The notes under the pieces: generated by a model
Seen by the model: only the letters and a program-made list of their open reading frames with translations
The model's database searches: none
Told to the model about the DNA's origin: nothing
Assembly: GCF_020907405.1 (NCBI RefSeq)
Contig: NZ_JAJJOE010000004.1
Location: forward strand, 1 to 64,000
Source: Arthrobacter sp. zg-Y769
GTDB taxonomy: Bacteria > Actinomycetota > Actinomycetes > Actinomycetales > Micrococcaceae
Length of the DNA stretch: 64,000 nucleotides
Direction of reading: 5' to 3'
Shown here: positions 34,518 through 43,647 of the stretch, piece after piece
Numbering within the stretch: position 1 is the stretch's first letter
Layout: each line of letters begins with the position of its first letter
Program-made: the position numbers and the translations under genes

Positions 34518-34795
34518 TTTCTCGGCTCACACTCCAAATCCGTAGTTGTGTTATTCCCGGGGCACTCGATACTAGCCGAAGATAACGGTCGTACCGTTGC
34601 GTACTATTCCCATCTACGGTCGGGCGGAGGTTTTCTTTCCCGGGACGTTGAACGTCCAGGCCCGCCGGCGCCGTCGTGCGCTCCCCCCGTGTGCCCTCCC
34701 TACCCAACGTGCACCATGCCGTGCGGGTTCCGCTTTTTGGGTGGGACTTTGCCAGCGGTTGAAACGGCTGCACAGCGGGCAAGGGGAACAAAAAA
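34518..34795. other. Gene-free stretch upstream of DUF4193
   Basis: About 280 bp without a credible gene, between the DUF4193 start and the terminator that follows the next gene. It should hold the DUF4193 promoter. A perfect inverted repeat, AACGGT-CGT-ACCGTT, is at 34584-34598; TAGTAT near 34570 is a possible -10 element on the minus strand. No -35 match was convincing. Confidence 0.4.
34584..34598 (-). promoter_or_regulatory. Inverted repeat upstream of DUF4193 gene
   Basis: AACGGT (34584-34589), CGT, ACCGTT (34593-34598) is a perfect 6-bp inverted repeat with a 3-bp spacer, in the promoter region of the DUF4193 gene. It is a possible operator; the regulator is unknown. Confidence 0.35.
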
Positions 34796-34835
34796 GCACC
34801 GGACTGGCGGGGATTGCTCCCCACCCGTCCGGTGC
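34790..34835 (-). terminator. Strong intrinsic terminator of the YtxH-like gene
   Basis: GCACCGGAC (34796-34804) pairs with GTCCGGTGC (34827-34835), with further GGGG/CCCC pairing inside. On the minus strand the stem is followed by T-T-T-T-T-T (34790-34795), giving a textbook terminator 17 nt past the stop codon. Confidence 0.9.
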
Positions 34836-34851
34836 CTACCTGCTTTTCCGC

Positions 34852-35217
34852 TTAGGCCTCGGGCTGCGGTTCAGCCGGAGACATCTTCTGCTCGCCGCCG
34901 GAAGTGTAGGAACCGTTGGTTCCCGTGCTGCCGGCCGCCGAAGAACCCGTGGTCGGGGTGGAGGCGGACTCGGTGCTGCTGGAGCTGCCGGAGCCGGAGC
35001 TGCTGGAGCCGGTGACCTTGGATGCGGCGTCCTTGGCAACGCCCGTGACCTTGTCCTGCAGGCCCGGAGCCTTCTCCTTCGCCCAATCGGTGCCGTGGGA
35101 CACGGTCTCCTGCACCTTCGGGTCATTCCACAGCTGCATCAGCTTTTCACGGCCGCCTTTGGAGCCGACCAGGTAGCCAACACCTGCGCCCGCCAAAAAC
35201 ACAAACTTCTTTACCAT
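34852..35217 (-). CDS. YtxH-like small membrane-anchored protein
   Basis: A protein of 121 aa. It starts with a short membrane-spanning/anchoring segment (KKFVFLAGAGVGYLVGSKGGREK), the pattern of the YtxH family, then an amphipathic, charged coil (QLWNDPKVQETVSHGTDWAKEKAPGLQDKVTG) and a Ser/Thr/Gly-rich low-complexity tail. It is widespread in Micrococcaceae; function unknown, often called stress-related. Its transcript ends at a strong terminator. Confidence 0.8.
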   Translation of the reverse strand: MVKKFVFLAGAGVGYLVGSKGGREKLMQLWNDPKVQETVSHGTDWAKEKAPGLQDKVTGVAKDAASKVTGSSSSGSGSSSSTESASTPTTGSSAAGSTGTNGSYTSGGEQKMSPAEPQPEA

Positions 35218-35320
35218 GGTCTTCCTCTTCTCCTGCCCTCACTGGGCTTTGATAAGTTCCGTCCACATGCACACTACCGTCCAAAACGGCAGGTTCAACA
35301 GTCAGCTTACTATTTGGATC

Positions 35321-35716
35321 CTACCCAAGCAGACGGGACCGGATAAGGAAGCGTTTACCCTCAGGAGCTTCCACCGAAAATCCACTCCCCCGGCCGGAGA
35401 CCACATCCACGGTGAGATGGGTGTGTTTCCAGTACTCAAACTGCTCCCGCGACATCCAGAACTCCAGTTCCTCGCCCTCCACGTCGAATACCCCCAGGAG
35501 CACATCGGCCTCTGAAGTCAGGAACTCCCCCTTTGGATAACACATGGGTGAAGACCCGTCGCAGCAGCCCCCGGACTGGTGGAACATCAACGCACCGTGG
35601 ATTGGGCGCAGCCGCTGCAGCAATGCCAGTGCCTCAGGTGTCAGCGCCACCCGGGAGAAATTCTCTCCGGGCAGTGCGGCGGCCGCTTCCAGCCCGGGAG
35701 CAAGCGAAGAATCCAT
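35321..35716 (-). CDS. DUF779 protein
   Basis: A protein of 131 aa. DUF779 signature: HGALMFHQSGGCCDGSSPMCYPKGEF, with adjacent cysteines, then GVFDVEGEELEFWMSREQFEYWKHTHLTVDVVSGRGSGFSVEAPEGKRFLIRSR. The family occurs almost only next to aldehyde/alcohol dehydrogenase genes, as here; the function is not known and may involve metal or the dehydrogenases themselves. Its ATG overlaps the adhP stop by one base, so it is the last gene of exaC-adhP-DUF779. Confidence 0.93.
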   Translation of the reverse strand: MDSSLAPGLEAAAALPGENFSRVALTPEALALLQRLRPIHGALMFHQSGGCCDGSSPMCYPKGEFLTSEADVLLGVFDVEGEELEFWMSREQFEYWKHTHLTVDVVSGRGSGFSVEAPEGKRFLIRSRLLG

Positions 35717-36735
35717 CAGTATCCAATCACCACACGGCCGTCGATGCGGCCTTCTCGAAGTTCAGTCATCACGTCATTGATCTCTTCCAGGTTGCGGACG
35801 GTGATGTTGGGGTGAATCAGTCCGCGGTCGTAGAAGTCAATCGCCTCCGCCAGGTCCTGGCGGGTACCCACGATCGACCCCCGGATGGTGAGTCCCTTAA
35901 GCACGGTGTCAAAGATCGGGGCCGGGAAGTCCCCCGGCGGCAACCCGACAAAGACAATCGTTCCGCCGCGCCGGGCCATGCCGATGGCCTGTCCGAAGGC
36001 TGTCGGATGGACTGCGGTGACAAGTATGGCGTGGGCACCGCCGATCTTCTCCTGGATAACCTCGGCCGGGTCCTCGTTGCGCGCGTTGACCACAACCTCC
36101 GCACCGTACCTCGTGGCCAGTTCCAGCTTCTCATCTGCGATATCCACGGCGGCCACTCGCAGTCCCATGGCAATGGCATACTGCACTGCCACGTGGCCCA
36201 GACCGCCGATGCCGGAGATGACGACCCATTGACCGGGCCGTGCCTCGCTGACTTTCAGCCCTTTGTAGACCGTGACACCGGCACAGAGGACCGGAGCGAT
36301 TTCCTGCGGATCGGCTCCTTCCGGGATGCGCGCCGCAAAACGCGCATCCACCAGCATGTACTGGCCAAAGGAGCCGTCCACGGAGTAACCACTGTTCTTC
36401 TGCTGCTCACACAGGGTTTCCCAGCCGGTCCGGCAGTACTCGCACACACCGCAGGCGTAGGCGAGCCAGGCGTTGCCCACCATGTCGCCCGGGTGCAGGT
36501 CGGTGACCCCTTCACCGACCTGCACCACCTCGCCGACGCCCTCATGCCCCGGGATGAACGGAGGCGTTGGCTTTACGGGCCAGTCGCCGTCGGCCGCGTG
36601 GAGGTCCGTATGGCATACACCTGACGCCACCAGCTTGACGAGCGCCTGGCCCGGTCCTGGTTCAAGCACCGCCATTTCCTCGATGGAGAGGCCTTCACCG
36701 AGTTGGTTCACTACTGCTGCCTGCATGCTGGCCAT
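35716..36735 (-). CDS. adhP: Zinc-dependent NAD alcohol dehydrogenase (AdhP type)
   Basis: A medium-chain dehydrogenase of 339 aa. Catalytic zinc ligands lie in SGVCHTDLHAADGDWP and the HEGVGEVV block; the structural zinc cluster is CGVCEYCRTGWETLC; the NAD motif is GIGGLGHVAVQYA. It oxidises primary alcohols (ethanol to propanol) to aldehydes, which the upstream-encoded aldehyde dehydrogenase finishes. It is followed with a 1-bp overlap by the DUF779 gene and lies 82 bp downstream of the aldehyde dehydrogenase. Confidence 0.93.
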   Translation of the reverse strand: MASMQAAVVNQLGEGLSIEEMAVLEPGPGQALVKLVASGVCHTDLHAADGDWPVKPTPPFIPGHEGVGEVVQVGEGVTDLHPGDMVGNAWLAYACGVCEYCRTGWETLCEQQKNSGYSVDGSFGQYMLVDARFAARIPEGADPQEIAPVLCAGVTVYKGLKVSEARPGQWVVISGIGGLGHVAVQYAIAMGLRVAAVDIADEKLELATRYGAEVVVNARNEDPAEVIQEKIGGAHAILVTAVHPTAFGQAIGMARRGGTIVFVGLPPGDFPAPIFDTVLKGLTIRGSIVGTRQDLAEAIDFYDRGLIHPNITVRNLEEINDVMTELREGRIDGRVVIGY

Positions 36736-36817
36736 GGGGTCCTCTTTCCATCAGCGGTTTAGGGTGGTTCCAGCGGAAAGCGGGTGATACCCCAGCCTAG
36801 GCAGGTCCTCGGGCAGC

Positions 36818-38341
36818 TTAGAAGAACCCCTGCTTGTTTTCGGCGTAGCTAACCAGCAGGTTCTTGGTCTGCTGGTAGTGGTCCAGCATCATGGCGTGGT
36901 TTTCGCGTCCGATGCCGGAGGACTTGTAGCCGCCGAAAGCGGAATGGGCGGGATAGGCGTGGTAATTGTTCACCCACACCCGGCCGGCCTGGATATCCCG
37001 TCCGGCCCGGTACGCTGTGTTGCCGTCCCGGGACCAGACACCGGCACCAAGGCCGTACAGCGTGTCATTGGCGATGGCCATGGCCTCTCCGTAGTCGGAG
37101 AACCGGGTCACGGAAACCACCGGACCGAAGATCTCCTCCTGGAAGATGCGCATGTTATTGGTGCCTTCGAAGACGGTGGGCTGGACGTAGAAGCCTCCGG
37201 CAAGGTCGCCGTCGAGGTGGGCACGTTCGCCGCCGGCCAGGACCTTGGCCCCCTCCTGCCTGCCGATGTCCAGGTAGGACAGGATCTTCTCCAACTGGTC
37301 GTTGGAGGCCTGCGCGCCCACCATGGTGTTGGTATCCAGCGGGTTGCCCTGGATCATTTGTGCCGTGCGGGCCAGTGCATCCGCCATGAAGGAGTCATAC
37401 ATGGAGTCCTGGACCAGTGCCCGGGACGGGCAGGTGCAGACCTCGCCCTGGTTCAGGGCGAACATGTTGAAGCCTTCGAGTGCCTTGTCGTAGAACGAGT
37501 CGTCGGCGGCGGCGACGTCGGCGAAGAAGATATTCGGGCTCTTGCCGCCCAGTTCGAGGGTGACCGGAATCAGGTTCTGGCTGGCGTACTGCATGATCAG
37601 CCGGCCCGTGGTGGTCTCACCGGTGAAGGCGATCTTCCGGATCCGGTTGGAGGAGGCCAGCGGCTTGCCGGCCTCCACGCCGAAACCGTTGACGACGTTG
37701 AGCACGCCGGCCGGCAGGAGATCCGCGATGAGCTCCATCAGCACCAGGATCGATGTGGGCGTCTGTTCCGCCGGCTTCAGCACAATGGCGTTGCCCGCGG
37801 CCAGTGCGGGGGCAAGTTTCCAGACGGCCATAAGGATGGGGAAGTTCCACGGAATGATCTGCCCCACCACGCCGAGCGGCTCGTGGAAGTGGTACGAGGT
37901 GGTGTTGTCGTCGATCTGGGAGATGCCACCTTCCTGGGCACGGATGGCACCGGCGAAGTAGCGGAAGTGGTCTACCGCCAGCGGCAGGTCCGCGGCCAGG
38001 ACTTCCCGGATCGGTTTGCCGTTGTCCCAGGTTTCGGCAACGGCGAGCATTTCGAGGTTGGCTTCGATCCGGTCCGCGATGCGGGTCAGGACCAATGCCC
38101 GCTCGGCTACTGCAGTCTTCCCCCAGGCCCCTGCTGCCTTGTGGGCGGCGTCCAGCGCGAGATCGATGTCGGCAGATGTCCCGCGGGCCACCTCGCAGAA
38201 TGCCCGGCCGTTAACCGGCGAAATGTTTTCGAAGTACTCACCCTTGACCGGGGCCACCCATTCCCCGCCGATCCAGTTGTCGTAGCGCGGTTTGAAGGTG
38301 ACTTTCGAACCTTCGGTGCCTGGCTGTGCATAAACGGTCAT
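36818..38341 (-). CDS. exaC: NAD-dependent aldehyde dehydrogenase (ExaC type)
   Basis: A protein of about 507 aa that oxidises acetaldehyde and similar aldehydes. The catalytic Cys is in [14 protein letters not shown] (C302), the general base Glu in LELGGKSPN (E263) and the NAD loop in [23 protein letters not shown]. The ATG giving M-T-V-Y-A-Q has AAGGAG upstream. It heads the exaC-adhP-DUF779 unit for ethanol/aldehyde breakdown. The GAF-type regulator that usually partners it is 2.2 kb away on the same strand, beyond a membrane-protein gene. Confidence 0.94.
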   Translation of the reverse strand: MTVYAQPGTEGSKVTFKPRYDNWIGGEWVAPVKGEYFENISPVNGRAFCEVARGTSADIDLALDAAHKAAGAWGKTAVAERALVLTRIADRIEANLEMLAVAETWDNGKPIREVLAADLPLAVDHFRYFAGAIRAQEGGISQIDDNTTSYHFHEPLGVVGQIIPWNFPILMAVWKLAPALAAGNAIVLKPAEQTPTSILVLMELIADLLPAGVLNVVNGFGVEAGKPLASSNRIRKIAFTGETTTGRLIMQYASQNLIPVTLELGGKSPNIFFADVAAADDSFYDKALEGFNMFALNQGEVCTCPSRALVQDSMYDSFMADALARTAQMIQGNPLDTNTMVGAQASNDQLEKILSYLDIGRQEGAKVLAGGERAHLDGDLAGGFYVQPTVFEGTNNMRIFQEEIFGPVVSVTRFSDYGEAMAIANDTLYGLGAGVWSRDGNTAYRAGRDIQAGRVWVNNYHAYPAHSAFGGYKSSGIGRENHAMMLDHYQQTKNLLVSYAENKQGFF

Positions 38342-38496
38342 TTTGCGCTCCTTGTGCGTTCGACGTCGATGTCGGTAGCGGACATGTGGAACGCTACGGG
38401 GACAAAGGTCGCATCTACGTTGCAAATCGGGGCCGATCACGTAGGGTTTCGCCTCAGGCGCTGCCCGGTGTGCCGGGTCTGTAGCAGGGGGAATTC

Positions 38497-38544
38497 ATGG
38501 AACGTGCGTTGCTCGCCGCCGTGGCTTGGTCCACGGTCGGATAA
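38497..38544 (+). CDS. 15-aa leader ORF coupled to the DUF6541-like gene
   Basis: A short frame (M-E-R-A-L-L-A-A-V-A-W-S-T-V-G) with a strong Shine-Dalgarno (AGGGGG, 5 nt from ATG) ends in TAA exactly at the GTG start of the next gene, which has no ribosome-binding site of its own. A CCGTGG/CCACGG inverted repeat (38519-38536) lies inside it. Translational coupling or leader-peptide control is the simplest reading. It is too short for usual gene finding. Confidence 0.5.
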   Translation: MERALLAAVAWSTVG

Positions 38545-40554
38545 GTGGACTGGTGGCAGGCTGCGGGAGCCATCCTCTCTGCCGCGGCGATCCTGATACT
38601 CACGGGGGTTCCTGCCTGTGCCGCAGCAGGTGCCAGAGGAATAACGTTGTGGGCGTCCTCCGGCCCGGCAGCCGTCAGTATCGCTTCGGTGGCCGCAGTG
38701 GTGCTGGGCAGCACCGGCTTCGCGCTGACCCCCTTGGCGGTGGCGGTGGCAGCAGCAGCGGCGGCCGTCCTGGTCCTGCTGGTCCGTTTAACCATCCGGC
38801 GCCTCCGGCCGGTCCCGCCGTCCGGACTTTTCCAAGGGACCTTCGACTGGCAATCAGCCCTCCGTCTGGGCATAGTCTGCGCAGCCATAGGGCTGCTTTT
38901 GTTCCGTCTGATGAGCGTCTTCGGCCGAATGGAGAACATCTCGCAGACGCTGGACAACATCTTCCACCTCAACCTGGCCAGGTACATTCTCGATACGGGA
39001 AACGGCTCAGCACTGACGGCAGGGCGGATTACCGATCCCGCCGTCGATTTCGCCTTCTACCCTGCAGCCTGGCACGACGCGGTGGCCCTGACATCGGTCA
39101 TGTCCGGCGCCGAGCTGCCGGCGGCCGCCTCCGCCGTCAACCTCGTTATCGGTGCCGTCCTATGGCCCTTGGGGGTCATCCTGCTCGGCACCATACTGGC
39201 GGGGAACCGACCCGTGGTGTGGGCCGTGAGCGGCCTGCTCGCCGGTGCGTTCCCCGCGTTTCCCTACCTCATGGTCGATTTCGGAGTGCTGTACCCGAAT
39301 TACCTATCCATTGCCCTATTGCCGACACTGCTCGCTCTGTTTGCCGGCGGCATGCGCAAAGGGTCGCTGCGCATCCACATCAGTACCTTCTGGTTGCTCT
39401 TTGCCGTTGGGCTGCCGGGCCTGGCGCTTGCGCATCCCAGCGCACTTCTGGCTCTCATAGCCTTCACTTTGCCGCTCGTCGTCAGCATCCTCTGGTCCGG
39501 GACACGGGACCGAAGCTCCTCCGCATTGAAAGCGGCACTGCAGTTCTGCCTGCCGTGGGCCGCTGTTGCCGCTTATCTAGCGGGAGTTGTCTATGTCTGG
39601 CAGCACCTGCGGCCCAACATGGACGGAGTCGTCTGGGAGCCGTTCATGGATCCGGCTCAGGCTCTCGGCGAGGGATTCCTCAATGCGCCGTTCGACCTGC
39701 CCGTTCCGGGCCTGATCGCCGTCCTAACCGCTGTCGGAATCGGCAGGACGCTTTTTGCCAGGCGTAATGCGTGGACGATTGGGGTTTTCGGAGTGGGCGT
39801 CGCGCTCTTTACGATCGCTGCGGGGTTCCCCTGGTCCGATTTCAGGACCGCCGTGGTGGGGAACTGGTACAACGACCCACCCCGATTGGCTGCCCTGCTG
39901 CCGCTGGCCGCGATCGGCGTCGTAGTCGTGGGAGGAACCTTCGTGATCGACTGGTGCACCATCCGGCTCGGGGCGCTGGCCGGAAAAGGACGGGGCAGGG
40001 AGTGGACGCCGGAGCAGGAAACCACCTTCCTGGCGAAGCCTGCCGGGGTGCTGACCGGATTGCTGCTGGCGGCCGCGATGGGGTGGGCCGGGCAGCAGGC
40101 TTCTGTCCAGTCCGCGGTTGCCCGCGCCTCTCTGAATTACGAATTATCGGACACATCGAAGCTATTGAGCGCGGACGAGGAAGAGCTGCTGTCCCGGGTC
40201 GGCAAGCTGGTTCCTGCCGACGCCACGGTGGTCGGAAACCCTGCAACCGGGGCCTCGCTGGTCTATGCCCTGGCCGATCGAAAGGCGCTCACACCACACG
40301 TTTTCTGGGCTTCGGATCCGTTGGTGTCCCTGGTCCTGGACCATCTCGACGAAGCAGCTCCGGGCAGCGAAGTGTGCGCTGCAGTCGAAGAACTCAATGC
40401 CTTCTATGCCCTGGACTTTGGCACCCTCGGGGTGCATGGAGAAGTCCCCCGCTTCCCCGGAATGGACAACCTCGAGGCAAACCCGGGTTTCGAGCTGGTG
40501 GAGCAGGTGGGTGACGCCCGGCTGTACCAGGTCATTGCCTGCGGCCAGGGCTGA
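38545..40554 (+). CDS. Large polytopic membrane protein, DUF6541-like
   Basis: A protein of 669 aa with about 12-14 membrane segments and a soluble C-terminal domain (from about residue 530: SADEEELLSRVGKLVPADATVVGNP). The region SQTLDNIFHLNLARYILDTGNGSALTAGRITDPAVDFAFYPAAWHD, after two early helices, fits DUF6541, a set of actinobacterial proteins with a GT-C-like architecture; a lipid-linked sugar or cell-envelope role is plausible but unproven. GTG start directly follows the stop of a 15-codon ORF. It is plus-strand inside an otherwise minus-strand aldehyde-oxidation region, a sign of insertion. Confidence 0.75.
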   Translation: MDWWQAAGAILSAAAILILTGVPACAAAGARGITLWASSGPAAVSIASVAAVVLGSTGFALTPLAVAVAAAAAAVLVLLVRLTIRRLRPVPPSGLFQGTFDWQSALRLGIVCAAIGLLLFRLMSVFGRMENISQTLDNIFHLNLARYILDTGNGSALTAGRITDPAVDFAFYPAAWHDAVALTSVMSGAELPAAASAVNLVIGAVLWPLGVILLGTILAGNRPVVWAVSGLLAGAFPAFPYLMVDFGVLYPNYLSIALLPTLLALFAGGMRKGSLRIHISTFWLLFAVGLPGLALAHPSALLALIAFTLPLVVSILWSGTRDRSSSALKAALQFCLPWAAVAAYLAGVVYVWQHLRPNMDGVVWEPFMDPAQALGEGFLNAPFDLPVPGLIAVLTAVGIGRTLFARRNAWTIGVFGVGVALFTIAAGFPWSDFRTAVVGNWYNDPPRLAALLPLAAIGVVVVGGTFVIDWCTIRLGALAGKGRGREWTPEQETTFLAKPAGVLTGLLLAAAMGWAGQQASVQSAVARASLNYELSDTSKLLSADEEELLSRVGKLVPADATVVGNPATGASLVYALADRKALTPHVFWASDPLVSLVLDHLDEAAPGSEVCAAVEELNAFYALDFGTLGVHGEVPRFPGMDNLEANPGFELVEQVGDARLYQVIACGQG

Positions 40555-40565
40555 CGAAAAAGCGC

Positions 40566-41966
40566 TTAGGCCAGATCCCGTTCGATGCGTTCCAAACCGG
40601 CGACGACGGCGGCACGGCGGGGTGAGCGCGGCGGAAGCATCCGCAGGGCAAGCTGCCAGGCCTCGGCGTCGTGCTCTGCTTCCGGCAGGTGCAGGTACCG
40701 CAGCAGGGTGTCGGCGCCGGCGTCGGACAGCATCGCCTGGCGCAGGACGGCGGAAACCTCGGCGCGCAGCCGGATAAGGGCGGGGGCTTCCGAGCGTGGC
40801 AGCACCTGTCCGCCGTACATCTGCAGCGCCAGCCGGTACGCGCCCTGTTCCAGGAACCGCAGGACCTGCGCGGCGTCGACCGCCATGGGCCGGGCCAGGC
40901 GGTAGGGGCGCGAACGCGGGACCAGGGGTTCGGCAGCTGTCCCGGCGGCCACGGACTCCATCAGCTTGCGCAGCCGCAGCATCTCGGCACGCACGGTACC
41001 TGCCTGCCCGCCGTCGGGGTATGCAAGTACGGCCAGTTCCTCGGCTGTGAGGCCGCCGGGATGCAGTGCCAGAACGGCCAGCAGCTCTCCGTGGCGGGAG
41101 CTCAGCTCCACCGTCCTGCCCACGGTGTGGAGAACCGCGCGGTCCCGGCCGAGCAGCTCCAGGCTTTCCGTGAAATCCGCGGCGGGCAGCGAGGCCGGCC
41201 GCCGGGCACGGCGGCGCGGAAGGACGGCGGAGGACATGGGGGACCCGTTGCGGGGCGCATCCCTGCGGGCCTGCAGGCGCTGGACCTGAAGCCTGGCTTC
41301 GGCGGCCGCCACAGCTGCCCGGACGAGGGCCAGGGTATGCGGTGCGACGGCTTCGGAGCCGCCGGTGACATCCACAACGCCCAGCACGGAACCCGTGTCC
41401 GGGTCGTGGACGGGTACGGCGGTGCAGCTCCAGGAGTGTACGAGCCGGCTGAAGTGTTCCGGCCCGGCAATCTGCACATCTGCCCCGGTGGCGAGGGCAG
41501 TTCCGGGGGCGCTGGTGCCGACCGTTCGTTCGGACCAGTCCGCTCCGGCCATAAAAAGCATGCCTTCGGCACGCCGGCGAAGGACCGCATCGCCGTCCAC
41601 CCACAACAGACGGCCCAGTTCATCCCCCACTGCCACCAACAGCCCGGAGTCCTCTCCCGGCTCCACGAGCAGACGGCGGATTACCGGCATCACGGCGGAC
41701 AGCGGATGCGCGGCACGATAACGTGCCAGGGCGGCGTCGTCGAACACCAATTCCGGACGCGAGACGTCCGGGTCCGGGTGATGCTGGAGCGAACGCTGCC
41801 AGGAGTCGCGGACGGACGGCCGCAGCCGCTCCAGCCATCCGCTGCCGGAACCGAGCGACTCATGGGCCCGGACTGCGTTGTGATGCAGTTCCTCCGCCGG
41901 CATCCGCGGCAGGACACCGGACTGCCTGCCCAGGGCAACACCTTCATTTCGCGCCGCAATGCGCAC
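40566..41966 (-). CDS. GAF-domain transcriptional regulator (AcoR-related N-terminus)
   Basis: A protein of about 466 aa. An N-terminal AcoR-type segment (LRPSVRDSWQRSLQHHPDPDVSRPELVFDDAALARYRAAHPL) leads into a GAF sensor (about 100-230, LLVAVGDELGRLLWVDGD...GVVDVTGGSEAVAPHTLALV). After a basic linker comes a winged-helix output region (VELSSRHGELLAVLALHPGGLTAEELAVLAYPDGGQAGTVRAEMLRLRKLM) rather than a sigma-54 ATPase. Such proteins are found beside exaC/DUF779 genes in Arthrobacter relatives, so regulation of that operon by an alcohol or aldehyde is likely. Start uncertain: GTG 41966 or ATG 41903. Confidence 0.75.
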   Translation of the reverse strand: MRIAARNEGVALGRQSGVLPRMPAEELHHNAVRAHESLGSGSGWLERLRPSVRDSWQRSLQHHPDPDVSRPELVFDDAALARYRAAHPLSAVMPVIRRLLVEPGEDSGLLVAVGDELGRLLWVDGDAVLRRRAEGMLFMAGADWSERTVGTSAPGTALATGADVQIAGPEHFSRLVHSWSCTAVPVHDPDTGSVLGVVDVTGGSEAVAPHTLALVRAAVAAAEARLQVQRLQARRDAPRNGSPMSSAVLPRRRARRPASLPAADFTESLELLGRDRAVLHTVGRTVELSSRHGELLAVLALHPGGLTAEELAVLAYPDGGQAGTVRAEMLRLRKLMESVAAGTAAEPLVPRSRPYRLARPMAVDAAQVLRFLEQGAYRLALQMYGGQVLPRSEAPALIRLRAEVSAVLRQAMLSDAGADTLLRYLHLPEAEHDAEAWQLALRMLPPRSPRRAAVVAGLERIERDLA

Positions 41967-42101
41967 GGCCCCCGCCTATCCACGCTGATACACGGACAAC
42001 GTCTGTTTGGACGCTGTCCGAGAAGGAACACACCATTGTCGGATATGCTCCCATGCGCGGACCGGCGGAGGCCAGAGGAACTTCGGTTTACTCCCGGATC
42101 G

Positions 42102-43523
42102 CTATTCTCCGCGGGAAATGCGGGTCATTTCTTCGCGGTCGACCACCTTCACGCGCTCGCGGACCAGTTCTCCGGTCAGCGGGTCAGGATGGATATAGGA
42201 GGCACCGAGGCTGCGCTCATAGGCATCGAGCTTCAGCCAGCCCTCCCAGGTGGTGTACTTGACGCCGCGTTCCTCGAGGAGCTCGATGATCGACGACGGA
42301 TCCGGGTGTGTGGCGGCCGGCAGGCTCAGCCGGTCCTCGAGCAGGAAGCCGATGGTCTCCAGCGCATCACCCTTGGTGTGCCCGATCAGGCCGACGGGGC
42401 CGCGCTTGATCCAGCCCGTGGTGTAGATGCCCGGCACCGGAGCGCCGTCCTCGTTGATGACGCGGCCGCCCTCATTGGGAATTACGCCGCGCTGCTCGTC
42501 GTAGCCCACTTCGGGCAGTTCGGAGCCGAAGTAGCCGATGGCCCGGTAGACGGCCTGGACCGGGTAATCCACAATCTCCCCGGTGCCGCGGACGTTTCCG
42601 GTGCCGTCCAGTTCGGTTCGTTCGAACTTCATCCCGGCGACCTTGCCCGGGTCTGCGGGATCCTCGTAGATCTCCACGGGGCTGTGCAGGAAGTGCAGGT
42701 GCAGACGGCGGGACGCTCCGGTGTCCTGTTCCTCCACCAGCCAGTTGGTGAGCGTATTGACCATGGTCTTGGTCTGGTTGTTGGTGCGGATCTGCTCGTC
42801 GGAGCCCTCGTCGAATTCGAAGTCCTCGGGGTAGAGGACAATATCGACGTCGCGGGAATGCGAGAGTTCGCGCAGTTCAAGCGGCGTGAACTTCACCTGC
42901 GCCGGTCCGCGCCGGCCGAAGATGTGCACATCTGTGACCGGGGACTTCTTCAGGCCCGCGTAGACGTTGGTCGGGATTTCCGTGGTGAGCAGGTCATCGG
43001 CGTGCTTGGAAAGGATGCGCGCGACGTCGAGGGCCACGTTGCCGTTGCCGATCACTGCAACTTCCTTGGCGTCCAGCGGCCATTCGCGCGGGACGTCGGG
43101 GTGTCCGTCATACCAGGACACAAATTCCGCTCCGCCGAAGGAACCCTCCAGTTCGACGCCGGGCACGTTCAGCGGGGCGTCCTTGATGGCGCCGGTGGCG
43201 AAGATGATGGCGTCATAGAAGTGGCGGAAGTCCGCCAGGGTCAGGTCGCGGCCGTAGTTGACGTTACCGAGGAAACGGATGTCACCCCGGTCCAGCACCT
43301 TGTGGAGGGCGTTGACGATGCCTTTGATCCGCGGGTGGTCGGGAGCCACTCCGTAGCGGATGAGGCCGTAGGGTGCGGGGTACTGGTCGAAGAGGTCAAT
43401 GCTGACCTCGAAGTCCCGCTCGGCTTTGGTAAGGATGTCGGCGGCGTAAACACCGGCGGGGCCTGCGCCGATAATGGCGACCCTCAAAGGACGCTGGGCG
43501 CTGTCCGCGGCAGGGTTAGTCAC
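42102..43523 (-). CDS. fprA: Ferredoxin-NADP+ reductase (adrenodoxin-reductase type, FprA-like)
   Basis: A protein of about 473 aa with an FAD motif (VAIIGAGPAGVYAADIL), the DQYPAPYGLIRYGVAPDHPRIKGI block, the NADP motif VAVIGNGNVALDVARIL and the closing YTTGWIKRGPVGLIGHTKGDALET. It passes electrons between NADPH and ferredoxin, for example for P450s or other reductive steps. GTG start has AAGGA 6 nt upstream. It appears monocistronic, with short spacers on both sides. Confidence 0.92.
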   Translation of the reverse strand: MTNPAADSAQRPLRVAIIGAGPAGVYAADILTKAERDFEVSIDLFDQYPAPYGLIRYGVAPDHPRIKGIVNALHKVLDRGDIRFLGNVNYGRDLTLADFRHFYDAIIFATGAIKDAPLNVPGVELEGSFGGAEFVSWYDGHPDVPREWPLDAKEVAVIGNGNVALDVARILSKHADDLLTTEIPTNVYAGLKKSPVTDVHIFGRRGPAQVKFTPLELRELSHSRDVDIVLYPEDFEFDEGSDEQIRTNNQTKTMVNTLTNWLVEEQDTGASRRLHLHFLHSPVEIYEDPADPGKVAGMKFERTELDGTGNVRGTGEIVDYPVQAVYRAIGYFGSELPEVGYDEQRGVIPNEGGRVINEDGAPVPGIYTTGWIKRGPVGLIGHTKGDALETIGFLLEDRLSLPAATHPDPSSIIELLEERGVKYTTWEGWLKLDAYERSLGASYIHPDPLTGELVRERVKVVDREEMTRISRGE

Positions 43524-43647
43524 TGATAGTCCTTCTTCTCTTCTGAGCTCCTGGGTGCGCAATTAACACACAGTTATTTATTCTAAATGCCGGGTTCGCC
43601 CGTCGTCTAAACGGTCCCGGAAAGGGTGCGGGAGAAAGCCCGGGAAT

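Noticed and set aside
40671-43526. Long plus-strand open frame (about 950 codons) opposite the GAF regulator and FprA genes
   Set aside because: It is antisense to two well-supported genes, has no family-like sequence, and is explained by the GC-rich third positions of this genome.
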